A stretch of DNA of 23,514 bases, taken from NCBI GenBank assembly GCA_012800475.1, contig JAAZJF010000252.1, positions 1 to 23,514 on the forward strand, given 5' to 3'. Of this stretch, positions 7,501 to 15,300 are shown in pieces; positions within the stretch are counted from its first letter, which is position 1, and every line of letters starts with the position of its first letter. Under the pieces are notes generated by a model, which was given only the letters and a program-made list of their open reading frames with translations, did not search any database and was not told where the DNA came from. A program made the position numbers and the translations under genes. The stretch is from Gammaproteobacteria bacterium (lineage in GTDB: Bacteria > Pseudomonadota > Gammaproteobacteria > Pseudomonadales > Pseudomonadaceae).

Positions 7501-7977
7501 GCAAAAACTGCAGCTCAAGCGCCCGCACGTCCAAAAGGTCGTGCCGCCAATGATCCACGTGAGCGTCGCCGTTTAGAGCGTCTAGCGCGTGAAGCAGAAG
7601 CAGCACAAGCTCAGCCTGCAACTACAGAGCCAGCAACACCGGTGACGAATGTTGAGAAGCTCGATACGCCTCAGGCAAGCAAACCTGCGTCTGCGCAAGC
7701 AAGCGACGCGCCAAGCGCACCCGCTACCACAACGGTGGATACTCAGGTAACTGAAGCGCGTGCAAGCTACCCAACATCTCAAGCAGCGCCAGCAACACAA
7801 GTGCGCAGCGAAACACCGGGTGAGTATAAGATTGATAAGCAAAGTAACGATAGCGTAAGCACGACTGCAGAAACAGCAGCCGACTTACACAAAGAAACAG
7901 CAGCACCACAGAAGCCAACATCTCAACCAGATGACGCTCCTGCTGCCGAGCAGGATGAGACTAAGCCAAACGCCTAG
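4507..7977 (+). CDS. rne: Ribonuclease E
   Basis: Essential endoribonuclease of mRNA decay and of tRNA, rRNA and tmRNA processing, and scaffold of the RNA degradosome at the inner membrane. It has 1156 residues, a little longer than the 1061 of E. coli. The catalytic half (about 1-510) carries the S1 domain (about 36-125), the DNase I-like active site Asp302 (SIDINS) and Asp345 (IVIDFIDM), and the Zn-link CPRCNGQG (Cys403, Cys406). The C-terminal half is disordered. An amphipathic membrane-targeting helix LFKGLVKSLVSLFAS lies at about 561-575, followed by a charged R/E/D/N/Q-rich stretch (about 590-770), an Arg-rich RNA-binding patch (784-797), Ala/Pro/Thr-rich linkers, and an NDPRERRR motif (1015-1022) like the NDPR motif of P. 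aeruginosa RNase E (from memory). The start has no clear ribosome binding site. An intrinsic terminator follows. The frame is intact throughout. Confidence 0.97.
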   Translation: MKRMLINATQPEELRVALVDGQRLFDLDIESGAREQKKSNIYKGRITRVEPSLEAAFVDFGSERHGFLPLKEISREYFKKTGESSGRVNIRDVLTEGQEVIVQVEKEERGNKGAALTTFISLAGRYMVLMPNNPRAGGISRRIEGEERNELREALNGLNAPADMGLIVRTAGLGRNSQELQWDLDYLVQLWTAIKEAAEGRSAPFLIYQESNVIIRAIRDYLRQDIGEVLIDSVDAQEEALSFIRQVMPQYANKIKLYQDSVPLFNRFQIESQIETAFQREVKLPSGGALVIDPTEALVSIDINSARATKGSDIEETALQTNLEAAEEIARQLRLRDIGGLIVIDFIDMTPAKNQRAVEDRMRECLEADRARVQVGRISRFGLLEMSRQRLRPSLGESSGVVCPRCNGQGIIRDVESLSLAILRLIEEEALKDRTAEVRARVPFQVAAFLLNEKRNAITKIELRTRVRIFILPDDHLETPHFEVIRLRDDSPEALSGQSSYEMAPEETEEVQPVSATRSLVREEAAVKTSSAERVAPPPSKAVAAQPATAPVAAPKAQPSLFKGLVKSLVSLFASDDAPSEKPAQPEQPERTSAQRNTERRNDRQQTQNRRRENPRNNRDEERKPRDNARDNNANRDTPQRDQPARENAPQRDTAARTEREQGNNDNRENRRERAPREARPARTERTERNERPTRELRPARETPELRNARNTPAPEQASADEKPRAARNTRDNNQNDERPIRPERQERAPHPKHDAEADTQELDVNAVEQNDEQDDNNDEQQPRRRSRGQRRRSNRRERQQVDGENTQSNATSDQDADTAEQPEVAPAPQAKAADDKPAAAPAAADKPAVEQAATRTEAQAAPAQPKAEQPAQPALVTDAAAGRNAVATVDPVQAAALPIDQPLLQISEPSRAPAAEAQKPQQATAPTATATATATATEKADTPAPTKPVEVAPATQKAAPTAQPTTDSTKEDTAAKKAEPVKTEKSAPSAAPAKPAPAKTAAQAPARPKGRAANDPRERRRLERLAREAEAAQAQPATTEPATPVTNVEKLDTPQASKPASAQASDAPSAPATTTVDTQVTEARASYPTSQAAPATQVRSETPGEYKIDKQSNDSVSTTAETAADLHKETAAPQKPTSQPDDAPAAEQDETKPNA
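7286..7321 (+). repeat. Hexanucleotide repeat (GCTACA)5 inside rne
   Basis: Five perfect GCTACA units (7291-7320) with a partial unit on the left encode an alternating Ala-Thr tract in the disordered tail of RNase E. The unit is six bases, so slippage would add or remove Ala-Thr pairs without breaking the frame. Confidence 0.9.
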
Positions 7978-7993
7978 TCTGTACCTGTGCTAT

Positions 7994-8026
7994 AAAAAAG
8001 GATGCCCAATCGGCATCCTTTTTTTT
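7994..8026 (+). terminator. Intrinsic terminator of rne
   Basis: GGATGCC (8000-8006), a five-base loop, GGCATCC (8012-8018), then eight Ts (8019-8026). Six As precede the stem (7994-7999), so it could work in both directions. It starts 16 bases after the rne stop codon, and rne and maf converge here. Confidence 0.93.
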
Positions 8027-8193
8027 GTGCCATAGATTTTGCATTACAGAATGATCACACCCGCACACATCGATCGATAACATAAAACCCAGATATGCCA
8101 CAGCATACGCTCGCGCTTAAGCGCTACAGCACAGTAGGCGCGGTAGTGGTATGAAATATAATTTGATGTGCAGAGTGTAACGAGGGGAATCAA

Positions 8194-8212
8194 CGCGGGT
8201 CGTTAACCCGCG
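8194..8212 (-). terminator. Hairpin after maf, probable terminator
   Basis: CGCGGGT (8194-8200) and ACCCGCG (8206-8212) form a perfect 7-bp GC-rich stem with a 5-nt loop, 12 bases beyond the maf stop codon. The run after the stem on the minus strand is only TTGATT, so it may be a weak terminator or an RNA-stabilising hairpin. A separate 12-bp palindrome GCGCTTAAGCGC lies at 8113-8124. Confidence 0.5.
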
Positions 8213-8224
8213 ATTATTGAGATA

Positions 8225-8818
8225 CTAACTGGTCGCAGGCGTTTGTTCTGGATGGATATCAAGGCTGTGCAATGCAGTCATCACCTCAGCCAGCGGCAAA
8301 CCGACCACCGCACTGTAACTGCCAGAAATGGTGCTGACAAAAATACCACCCTTGCCTTGAATACCGTAACCACCGGCTTTATCGCTTTGTTCACCCGTAT
8401 GCCAATACCATTCAACTTCTTTGCTGGTAATGGGACGGAAGAACACTGTGGTATTCACCCGCTGGACGCGAATTTGATCTTTGGTTTTGATAGCAAAAGC
8501 CGTCATTACCACATGCGAGCGACCGGATAACGAGCGCAGCATTGTTTGCGCTTGAGCTTTATCTTCAGGCTTACCTAAGACTTTATCCTCAAGCACAACA
8601 ATGGTATCAGCGGCCAATACAACAGCAGTGTCAGGATCTTGCACGCTATTAAAACCCGCTTCAGCTTTTTCTTTAGCCAGACGCTCAACATAAGAATTAG
8701 GCAACTCGTTCGCACGCAAGGTTTCGTCAATTGCGATATCCAGCACAGAAAAGCTGATATCTGTTTGAGCCAACAATGTGCGGCGTCTGGGCGATGTGGA
8801 AGCTAAGTACAGCGTCAT
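8225..8818 (-). CDS. maf: Maf/YhdE family nucleoside triphosphate pyrophosphatase
   Basis: House-cleaning pyrophosphatase that hydrolyses dTTP, UTP and modified pyrimidine nucleotides to monophosphates; 197 residues, cytoplasmic. It has the N-terminal LASTSPRR motif (5-12), the catalytic Asp71 in LAADTIVV, the following KVLGKP loop (Lys83), and the C-terminal GKGGIFVSTISGSYSAVVGLPL segment split here as GKGGIFVSTISGSY and SAVVGLPL. The GSY.AVVGLPL ending marks the YhdE branch (dTTPase/UTPase) rather than the YceF branch (m7GTPase). In other pseudomonads I expect this gene beside rng (RNase G), but here it stands alone. Two candidate promoters lie upstream. The ribosome binding site is weak (AGG about 11 bases before ATG 8818). 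Confidence 0.93.
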   Translation of the reverse strand: MTLYLASTSPRRRTLLAQTDISFSVLDIAIDETLRANELPNSYVERLAKEKAEAGFNSVQDPDTAVVLAADTIVVLEDKVLGKPEDKAQAQTMLRSLSGRSHVVMTAFAIKTKDQIRVQRVNTTVFFRPITSKEVEWYWHTGEQSDKAGGYGIQGKGGIFVSTISGSYSAVVGLPLAEVMTALHSLDIHPEQTPATS

Positions 8819-8858
8819 ACGTTTTTAAACCTATGTGGTCGATTCAGTGAATTTACAA

Positions 8859-8887
8859 ATTAAATACAGTGCTAGAGTTATACTCAA
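8859..8887 (-). promoter_or_regulatory. Candidate proximal promoter of maf
   Basis: Minus strand -35 TTGAGT (8887-8882), 17-nt spacer, -10 TTTAAT (8864-8859): four and five matches to consensus. Transcription would start about 35 bases before the maf start codon, downstream of the tiny frame at 8936-8889. Confidence 0.45.
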
Positions 8888-8888
8888 G

Positions 8889-8936
8889 CTATGCGCTGCA
8901 GTACGTACGATAAGGGATGCTATTTAAAAAGCCCAT
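8889..8936 (-). CDS. Tiny ORF of 15 codons upstream of maf, possible leader peptide
   Basis: The frame reads MGFLNSIPYRTYCSA and stops with TAG. It is noted because AAGGAG stands six bases before its ATG, a far better ribosome binding site than that of maf itself, and because a promoter with a perfect TATAAT lies about 45 bases upstream. It has no runs of one amino acid of the kind seen in attenuator peptides. It may be a leader peptide, a small protein or chance. I do not recognise it. Confidence 0.3.
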   Translation of the reverse strand: MGFLNSIPYRTYCSA

Positions 8937-8978
8937 GTGTTTCTCCTTGTCGTATTTATGGCTGTACTGCCGCATAGG

Positions 8979-9006
8979 ATTATATAGTTTTGATTATGAG
9001 TGAAAA
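8979..9006 (-). promoter_or_regulatory. Candidate distal promoter of maf
   Basis: Minus strand -35 TTTTCA (9006-9001), 16-nt spacer, -10 TATAAT (8984-8979), the latter a perfect consensus. It would transcribe the 15-codon frame and then maf. Confidence 0.5.
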
Positions 9007-9013
9007 GGCGCTT

Positions 9014-9054
9014 GGGGTCACCTTTTAATCAAAGATGTCTGCTTTACGGACCCC
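9014..9054 (+). repeat. Inverted repeat GGGGTC/GACCCC before the NYN gene
   Basis: GGGGTC (9014-9019) and GACCCC (9049-9054) can form a 6-bp GC-rich stem with a 29-nt loop. It ends 18 bases before the start codon and just before the GGAG ribosome binding site. If transcribed it would be a hairpin in the leader of an apparent RNA-binding or nuclease protein. Confidence 0.4.
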
Positions 9055-9072
9055 CCTTCTCTGGAGTCACTC

Positions 9073-9555
9073 ATGGAATCTGTTGTTATTCTTGTTGATG
9101 TACAAAATATTTACTACACCACGCGTCAAAGCTTTGCTGCAGGCTTTGATTATAATGCTTTTTGGGCTGAAGCCAGCGCAGGTCGCAAGGTCGTTAAAGC
9201 AATCGCCTATGCCACCGATCGCGGAGATGAAAAACAGCGCCAATTTCAAAATATTTTACGCGCTATTGGTTTTGAAGTTAAATTAAAACCCTATGTCCAA
9301 CGTGCCGATGGCAGTCGCAAAGGCGATTGGGATGTAGGTATCACGGTGGATGCTATGGAGTATGCAGGTTTAGCAGACACATTAGTCTTAGCATCGGGCG
9401 ATGGTGACTTTGATATATTAGTCGAACGCTTGCAGCAACTGTTTGCCCTGCGGGTGGAAGTCTTTGGCGTTGAAGAGTTTACCGCCTTCTCTTTAATTCG
9501 CGCGGCAACACACTTCAGGCCTATTAACGATACGCTGCTCTTGAACCGCCGTTAA
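9073..9555 (+). CDS. NYN-domain (LabA/DUF88-like) PIN-fold protein, putative ribonuclease
   Basis: Single-domain protein of 160 residues with the NYN (PIN-like) fold, a family of metal-dependent RNases or RNA-binding proteins. The acidic residues of the active site can be seen: Asp9 and Asn12 in ILVDVQNIYY, Asp85/Asp87 in KGDWDVGI, Asp93 in TVDAM, and Asp110/Asp112/Asp114 in LASGDGDFDIL. The start has GGAG six bases upstream. There is no signal peptide or membrane segment. It converges on the Toprim nuclease gene and the two coding regions overlap by 32 bp (9524-9555), so each mRNA would carry antisense to the other's 3' end. Family members are often called LabA-like from a cyanobacterial clock gene, but that role does not apply here. 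The target RNA is unknown. Confidence 0.88.
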   Translation: MESVVILVDVQNIYYTTRQSFAAGFDYNAFWAEASAGRKVVKAIAYATDRGDEKQRQFQNILRAIGFEVKLKPYVQRADGSRKGDWDVGITVDAMEYAGLADTLVLASGDGDFDILVERLQQLFALRVEVFGVEEFTAFSLIRAATHFRPINDTLLLNRR

Positions 9556-10462
9556 ACACCGGCAAAATCTGCAATGCGTCCGCAAATGCCTGCTGTCGGA
9601 TGCCTTTTTGCCGCTGTGTATTGTGCAACAGTAGCCTTTGCAAAGGATCTGCGCTGGACAATTGCTGGGCAAAGGCTGTGACTGCTGGCGCAAATTTTAG
9701 CTGATCAGCCGGTTGCATCACATCATTTGCCCGCTCCAGTACATACGATTCGCTGGGCAGCATAATATGGCTGTAGCCACCATGAATGGCAAAGCTCAGC
9801 CCTGCGGTATCATAATCACCAAAGTAGATCAGCGGTTTACCTGCAGCAATACAGGCCTCGCGCAACGCTTTACACCCTTTGCTTTCCTCTTGATTACCTC
9901 GGTAGATCACCAAGGCTTCTAAGGCTTCACGTGGCAACTGATAGCGCTGTGGATGTAGAGCAAAATACTCATAAAAAGCATCGCGATTTTCCACCACCAG
10001 CACATGCGCGTAAGCATTGAGCTGCAGCGTTTGCCAGTCCAGATCCATCACCCATTGGCTGGGCGATGCAGTCACCCACTCGGGGAAATACGCACCGCAA
10101 TTGGCTTGTGCCATCAGCACTCGGCGCTCCATCGGCGCTACGCCTGTCGTTTTATACTCACCATCGCCCAGTAGTGCATGATCCAGACGCGAGCCTTGGC
10201 TCAAATCAACCTCACTGGTAACCAAGTTCAACTCGCTTAATGTTTGATCGATCACCTGCAATACTCTGCGCTCAAAACGCAGCTGGCGACCGCCATCGCT
10301 CAACCAAGCCTGCCAGTGCACATCATGCTCAGTACACCAAGCTAATAATTCTTGCATGCTTTTATTCGCCACGGCTCGTTCCACATAGCTGTGTTGGCTG
10401 GCGAGTTGGGCATGCACCTCACGTAAAACTTTGCGCACCCGTACCGATAAATCAAGCGTCAT
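9524..10462 (-). CDS. mksG: MksG/JetD-like Toprim nuclease of a Wadjet-type condensin
   Basis: Probable DNA-cleaving subunit, 312 residues. The C-terminal half carries a Toprim signature: Glu158 in VLVVENRDAF and Asp216/Asp218 in LIYFGDYDTAG, the acidic metal-binding set of topoisomerase VI A/Spo11-like enzymes. The C-terminal stretch HNTQRQKGIRQQAF (280-293) may match the conserved tail of JetD proteins. The N-terminal half (about 1-145) is helical and would be the arm/CAP-like DNA-binding part. In Wadjet, JetD cuts plasmid DNA once the SMC motor has extruded a loop. The ATG overlaps the kleisin stop codon by four bases, making it the last gene of the operon. It is shorter than the roughly 400 residues I remember for classical JetD, so the N-terminal region may be reduced. 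Assignment rests on motifs and context. Confidence 0.8.
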   Translation of the reverse strand: MTLDLSVRVRKVLREVHAQLASQHSYVERAVANKSMQELLAWCTEHDVHWQAWLSDGGRQLRFERRVLQVIDQTLSELNLVTSEVDLSQGSRLDHALLGDGEYKTTGVAPMERRVLMAQANCGAYFPEWVTASPSQWVMDLDWQTLQLNAYAHVLVVENRDAFYEYFALHPQRYQLPREALEALVIYRGNQEESKGCKALREACIAAGKPLIYFGDYDTAGLSFAIHGGYSHIMLPSESYVLERANDVMQPADQLKFAPAVTAFAQQLSSADPLQRLLLHNTQRQKGIRQQAFADALQILPVFNGGSRAAYR

Positions 10463-11706
10463 GCTAAAAGCCCCTCACTTAATAATTGCAACTCAACGTC
10501 TCTTACAATCATCACCTGATTAAAGACACTTTCCTCGGCCTGATCATACTGTAAATAAAAGGCGCACTGCTCGGCCTCAGGCAAGCCTTGATACTCAGCA
10601 ATCACTTGGTACACCCATATTTCAGGATCCCAGCCTAAGCCAGACTCGGCCAAATAATCCAACGCACTGCCGCTGCATTCTTGATCCAGCACACTGACAT
10701 AAAACGACACCACATCGTCATGCAGCGCCCGCCGTGTAGCCAGCACGCTTTCATCTTCTTGCCAGAGCAAGGGTGGTGCTACGCTGGGCAGATCGGCCCC
10801 ACGTTCAGCTCGCGCCGGCATCTGCGCAATCATATGCTGCATCGCATCTTTATCTTGATGATAATCTAGGGCAATCGATACGCTCGCCCGTAAAGGAGCG
10901 GCTTGATTGACTAAATCCACCACATGGCTGCGCTGCGCGTAATCAGCAGGTTTAAAATTGGGCTGATTTTGGAAAAACTGCAACATACCGCGAATCAACA
11001 CATTGCGTGCTTGTTGTTGACGAAAACGCGCCATCAACTCACGCAAACGCTTTTGTACTTCACGCAAGCTACTAAAGTGCACACTGACTTGGCTTTGCAA
11101 CTGACGCACAAGCAGATGACGCAAACCACTGTGACTGCCGGCATATTCGATCAGCTCACTGAAATCAATCAGCTCTAAACCATCGAGCCAACGCACCACT
11201 TCACTGTGTGCTTTTTCATTTTCATGGATTTTATCTTGCACCGTGCTGACAAAGGCAAAGTCACTGTTGAGGCGATTCCATAAACTATCAATACCAGTGG
11301 CAATACGGCTGTTTAGATCATCGACTTCCTGACCTAACTTCACAGTGTAATTGGCGCTGCTGTGATAATCACCGCGATGCTCAGCTGTGTTGATTTTACC
11401 CACCAGTAAGCGAATGCTGATTAAGAAATCACCCACATCCACATTGATCTTGCGCCGCTGCTCATCCGAAGTCAGGTGCACCAGTAAATCACGCACCGGA
11501 CCGGTAATCTTTAAACCTGAATCTTCATCCGCACGGCGTAAAATATTGGCTTCAATCAATTGATTGAGCACGCGCGCGCCCACTTGCAGCTCATCAATAT
11601 CCGCACCGTGGTAATTTTGTACCAAGAGCTCACTGTGTTTACCCAGTAGACGCAGGCGCTCAATCCCCTGTTTAACTTCCTGTGTGTGGTAATCCAAGGT
11701 ACTCAT
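10459..11706 (-). CDS. mksF: MksF/JetA-like kleisin subunit (MukF family)
   Basis: Putative kleisin bridging the SMC heads, 415 residues, near the length of MukF. An N-terminal winged-helix-like region (about 1-80; GARVLNQLIEANILRRADEDSGLKITGPVRDLL) precedes long helices (about 85-270) and a C-terminal domain with several aromatic and acidic segments that would contact the SMC head. It has no enzyme motif. The start codon overlaps the stop of the MukE-like gene by ATGA, and its stop overlaps the nuclease start in the same way. Sequence similarity to E. coli MukF is not obvious by eye. The call comes from size, predicted architecture and its place between the MukE-like subunit and the Toprim nuclease. 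Confidence 0.72.
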   Translation of the reverse strand: MSTLDYHTQEVKQGIERLRLLGKHSELLVQNYHGADIDELQVGARVLNQLIEANILRRADEDSGLKITGPVRDLLVHLTSDEQRRKINVDVGDFLISIRLLVGKINTAEHRGDYHSSANYTVKLGQEVDDLNSRIATGIDSLWNRLNSDFAFVSTVQDKIHENEKAHSEVVRWLDGLELIDFSELIEYAGSHSGLRHLLVRQLQSQVSVHFSSLREVQKRLRELMARFRQQQARNVLIRGMLQFFQNQPNFKPADYAQRSHVVDLVNQAAPLRASVSIALDYHQDKDAMQHMIAQMPARAERGADLPSVAPPLLWQEDESVLATRRALHDDVVSFYVSVLDQECSGSALDYLAESGLGWDPEIWVYQVIAEYQGLPEAEQCAFYLQYDQAEESVFNQVMIVRDVELQLLSEGLLA

Positions 11707-12335
11707 TCAAGCAAACCTTCTTGACTGGGCGCAGGCTCTTCTTCGATATAAATCTGCTCTTCTTCACGAATAAAACGCGCCAAATCAATTAAGTAATCAA
11801 TTTTCCCCGTGACAATATAATGGTGACGATCTTTATGCGGCTGATGGACATACCCATGGCTGCGCAAACGATCAAACACCTGCTTCAACTGCCCAGTCAC
11901 ATCATCACTTTGTGACTGGAAAAATCGCGTATCGGCTAAGGCTTGCAACTGCTCACGCAAGCTGGGGTTGTTTTCAATGCGCGCGGCTAAGTCATGGCGA
12001 TTGAGGATATCACTGGCGGTTAGGACATTTTCATGACCCATGGTTTCTTGGGTCAACTGCAAGAGTTTCAGCATGGGAATTAGACTGTCGAGCGTCTCCT
12101 TAAACTGCTGCGATAGCTGATCACGCACGGGCTGAGTCAACTCACGCCACGCTAAAAACCAGACGCTGCCTTCGGGATTACTGGCCAAGCGGCGATTGAG
12201 CGGGCGCAAATACTCATCTAAAGCGGCTCGTTGCTGCGCATCTTGCAAGCGTTGAAAAGCACTGCTGTGCGTGACTTCACAAATAAAGCCACCGGCCAAT
12301 AACTGCTCAAGTAAGTCACTGTACTGCATCATCAT
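11703..12335 (-). CDS. mksE: MksE/JetB-like accessory subunit (MukE family)
   Basis: Small winged-helix subunit expected to dimerise and bind the kleisin and DNA, 210 residues, near MukE in size. The sequence is helical, with a wing-like stretch at about 165-190 (RLRSHGYVHQPHKDRHHYIVTG) and a very acidic tail (IREEEQIYIEEEP). Three ATG codons stand in a row at 12335-12327. The first overlaps the SMC stop by ATGA, with GGAG eight bases upstream, which favours it. No catalytic motif is present. The call rests on context and size; the sequence is not close to any MukE I can recite. Confidence 0.7.
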   Translation of the reverse strand: MMMQYSDLLEQLLAGGFICEVTHSSAFQRLQDAQQRAALDEYLRPLNRRLASNPEGSVWFLAWRELTQPVRDQLSQQFKETLDSLIPMLKLLQLTQETMGHENVLTASDILNRHDLAARIENNPSLREQLQALADTRFFQSQSDDVTGQLKQVFDRLRSHGYVHQPHKDRHHYIVTGKIDYLIDLARFIREEEQIYIEEEPAPSQEGLLE

Positions 12336-15300
12336 TGCGTGTGCTCCTCACGTCGTTGCTGTAAGCGTTGCGCCAGTCGACTGAGTTTCGGCTCAATGCG
12401 CTTAAGTTTACTGTGCACCGTGTTGCGACTGTCTTTTTCAATCAAATAACGGTGCTTAAATAAAGTTAAAACATCCGATTCAGGGTTAGGAAAAGCGCCC
12501 ACAATAAAGATATTGTTGTTCTCACAGGCTTTAAAGAGTTTTTCCACGTTGTGATACGCCAAGGTGCCGATTTCATCAATGGGCCAATGAATCGTCACCT
12601 CTGCCGCTCCGCGCAGTAGGCGAGTAAAGGCCAGCAAATACTTACACAAAATCAGATAAGCCATGCCATGGCTGGACGATTCAAGCAGCTGGCGGTCATT
12701 GCGAATAATCAGGTCTGTGCCACCTTCATTGAGATGCAACTCCAGACGCAGCAGGCTCTCAAAACTGAACTGCTGATCGCTGCGCAATAATTCAGCCACA
12801 TCACTGAGCGCATCAAGGTAGGCATCGTTAGGCAAAGCTTGCGACTCTTCACGCCATTGCCCGTACAACTTCGCAAAACGTTTTAAAGCATCCCAAAAGC
12901 CCAGTTCATCAATGGTTGACTGAATTTTCACTTCAGACTTATGAATACCTTCCAGCACAAACTCGTCACTGACCTCACGGCTTAAGCTCTGACTTTCACT
13001 GCTGATACGGCGATTGAGGTTGCTAAACACTTTAAAGAAGCCTTGCAGATCATTGCCATAGTTGCGCCCCGTCTCCAGCAAGCTTTGTTGCTGGTTGTGC
13101 AAAATACGCAGCATATCTTGATAAGCCACCAGTGACGCCTGCGGGCTTGGCGTTAAACCTAAACGCTGCTGCTGCACGCTCCACAAATCAATAAAGTGCG
13201 CGCTGGCATCCTTTAATAACTCACGCTCAAACAGATGCAAGCTGTTTTTGAGGCCCGCATCCAATGCCTGCTTGGCCTGCAGCGCACTGCGCGCACGCTC
13301 AATGCGCTCAACGTAATTACCGGTATTGTGTTCAGTATCGGCGCACTGATGCTCAGCGGGAGCTGGAAAGCTTTCTAGCTGCTTGAGTAAGGGCATAATC
13401 TGCTCTAAGACTTTACGCTGCGCATCCAGCTGTTTTTGCAACTGCTGAATGCTCTGCCCTGCACTTTTTTTCTGTGCTAAAAACGTCTGCTCTAACGCAC
13501 CCAGCTCTTCACTGAGGGTCAGCACCTGCTGCTGCAGTTGATGCTCTTGGGCTAAGAGTTCAGGCTTGCGTAACTGCCAATCCACACGTAAAAAGTGGCG
13601 GTAATCTTCCAGTTCATCACGGCGGGTTTCAGCATCATGGATGTGCGCGCGAATCGTTTTTAAGCGCTGCTCAATATCTTTGAGCTGATCGGGATCAAAG
13701 CCCTGCTCACGCAGTTCACGCTCCAGCGCCACTTGCAACTCATGCACTTGCTGCTCAGTTTCACGACGTTTGTGCGTGATGCTGGCGCTAAAGTGTTGGA
13801 TTTTCTCATCCAAGGTCTGCAGCTCATGCTGCCAATCGGCTTGATACTCCAGCAACATATTACGAAATGCACTGTCACGCTCTTTGAGTGTGCTCTGCTG
13901 CTGCGCCGTAAGTGCGCTCAGTTGCGTATCCAGCTGCTGCTGTTGCGCTTGCAGCTCAAGCTTACGCTCTTGTAGTAAGGCTTTATGCTGCTCGATCAGG
14001 CGCTGGCGTGACTCTTGCGCAAAGCCTAAATCACTGCGATAACGCTCACGAATCTGCTGCGCCTTATGTAAGGCCGCGTGCTGCAATTGGCTGTTAGCGT
14101 TGTGCGTTTTTTGCGTCTCATGCAACGTCTGTAATACGTGCTGAGCCGTGTGCAAGGTATCTAAGGCTTGTGTCATCGCCGTTAACAGCGCCTGCTCATC
14201 TTGGGCATAAGCCGGCAGTTCAATCGCTGCCAAGTGCAAACGCATATTAAACAACTGTGCGGCATGCTGATCAGTCTGAGCGGTATCTGGCAACTGCATC
14301 TGAGGGGCTAAATCGGTACGCTCCAGTAACTCCTCACGGATCACTTTACCCACGCTGTGCTGCCAATCAGGCACGTGCTCGTGTAAAAACTGACGCAAGC
14401 TGCCGGCACTGGGTTCGTGCTGGCGCTTGAGCTGTGCGTAATCTTGCTCAGCCTGACGCACCTGCTGGTGCTGATGTTGAATCTGCGTTAAATGCTGATC
14501 TTGCAGAGTTTTGCATTGCTCATACTGCTCACGCAAGCGCTCCACATCATCATTTTGCTGAGTTAATTGCTGCTGGATGGCTTCAAGACGGGCCTGCTCT
14601 GTTTCCAGCTCAAGCTGCTCTTCGGGCGTTAATAGCGACACGCCCAAACGCGCTTTAACCTCAGCTTGCTGTTGATAAATTGCGTTTAACTGTGCTTGAA
14701 ACTCAAGTTGCACACTGTGTTGTTGCTGCTGATGCGCTTGTTCTAACTCAGTTTTGTGCTGTTGATGCTGTTGACGTGCTTGGCGCTCTTGATCACGCAC
14801 CTGCTGTTGCTGTTGCGTCTGGGTTTCGACAAATTCATTGAGCTGTCCAGCCAGCTCCAACTGACGCGCCTCAAAACGCTGGCGTGAGTTGCCCGCTTCC
14901 TCACGCAATAATTGCAAATGACGGTCCAGCTCATCACGTTGCGTGCGCCAACTGGGCAGCTGACTGACCGCATGCTCAAGCCCCGCCATATCGCGCTGAC
15001 TGAAATCAGTGTAGCGCTGCTCAATACTCTCGAGATCAGTTTGCACTTGTTTTAATTGACTGGCAGCCTGACTGTGACTGGTATTGAGGCTGTGCCGAGC
15101 GCTTTGGTAGGTTTCATCCTGTTGCGCCAATTGGCGTTTAACCTGACTGATCTCAGCTTCTTGGTCAGCACAACCGCGCTCCAACTGGCTGGCATCCTTG
15201 AGCAACAAGGGTTGTAACTGCCACAGCGCTTGCTCGGTATTGCTCAGGCTGTCCACTTGACTGCTGATGCGGCTCATTTCGGTTTGCAAGCCACTGAGTC

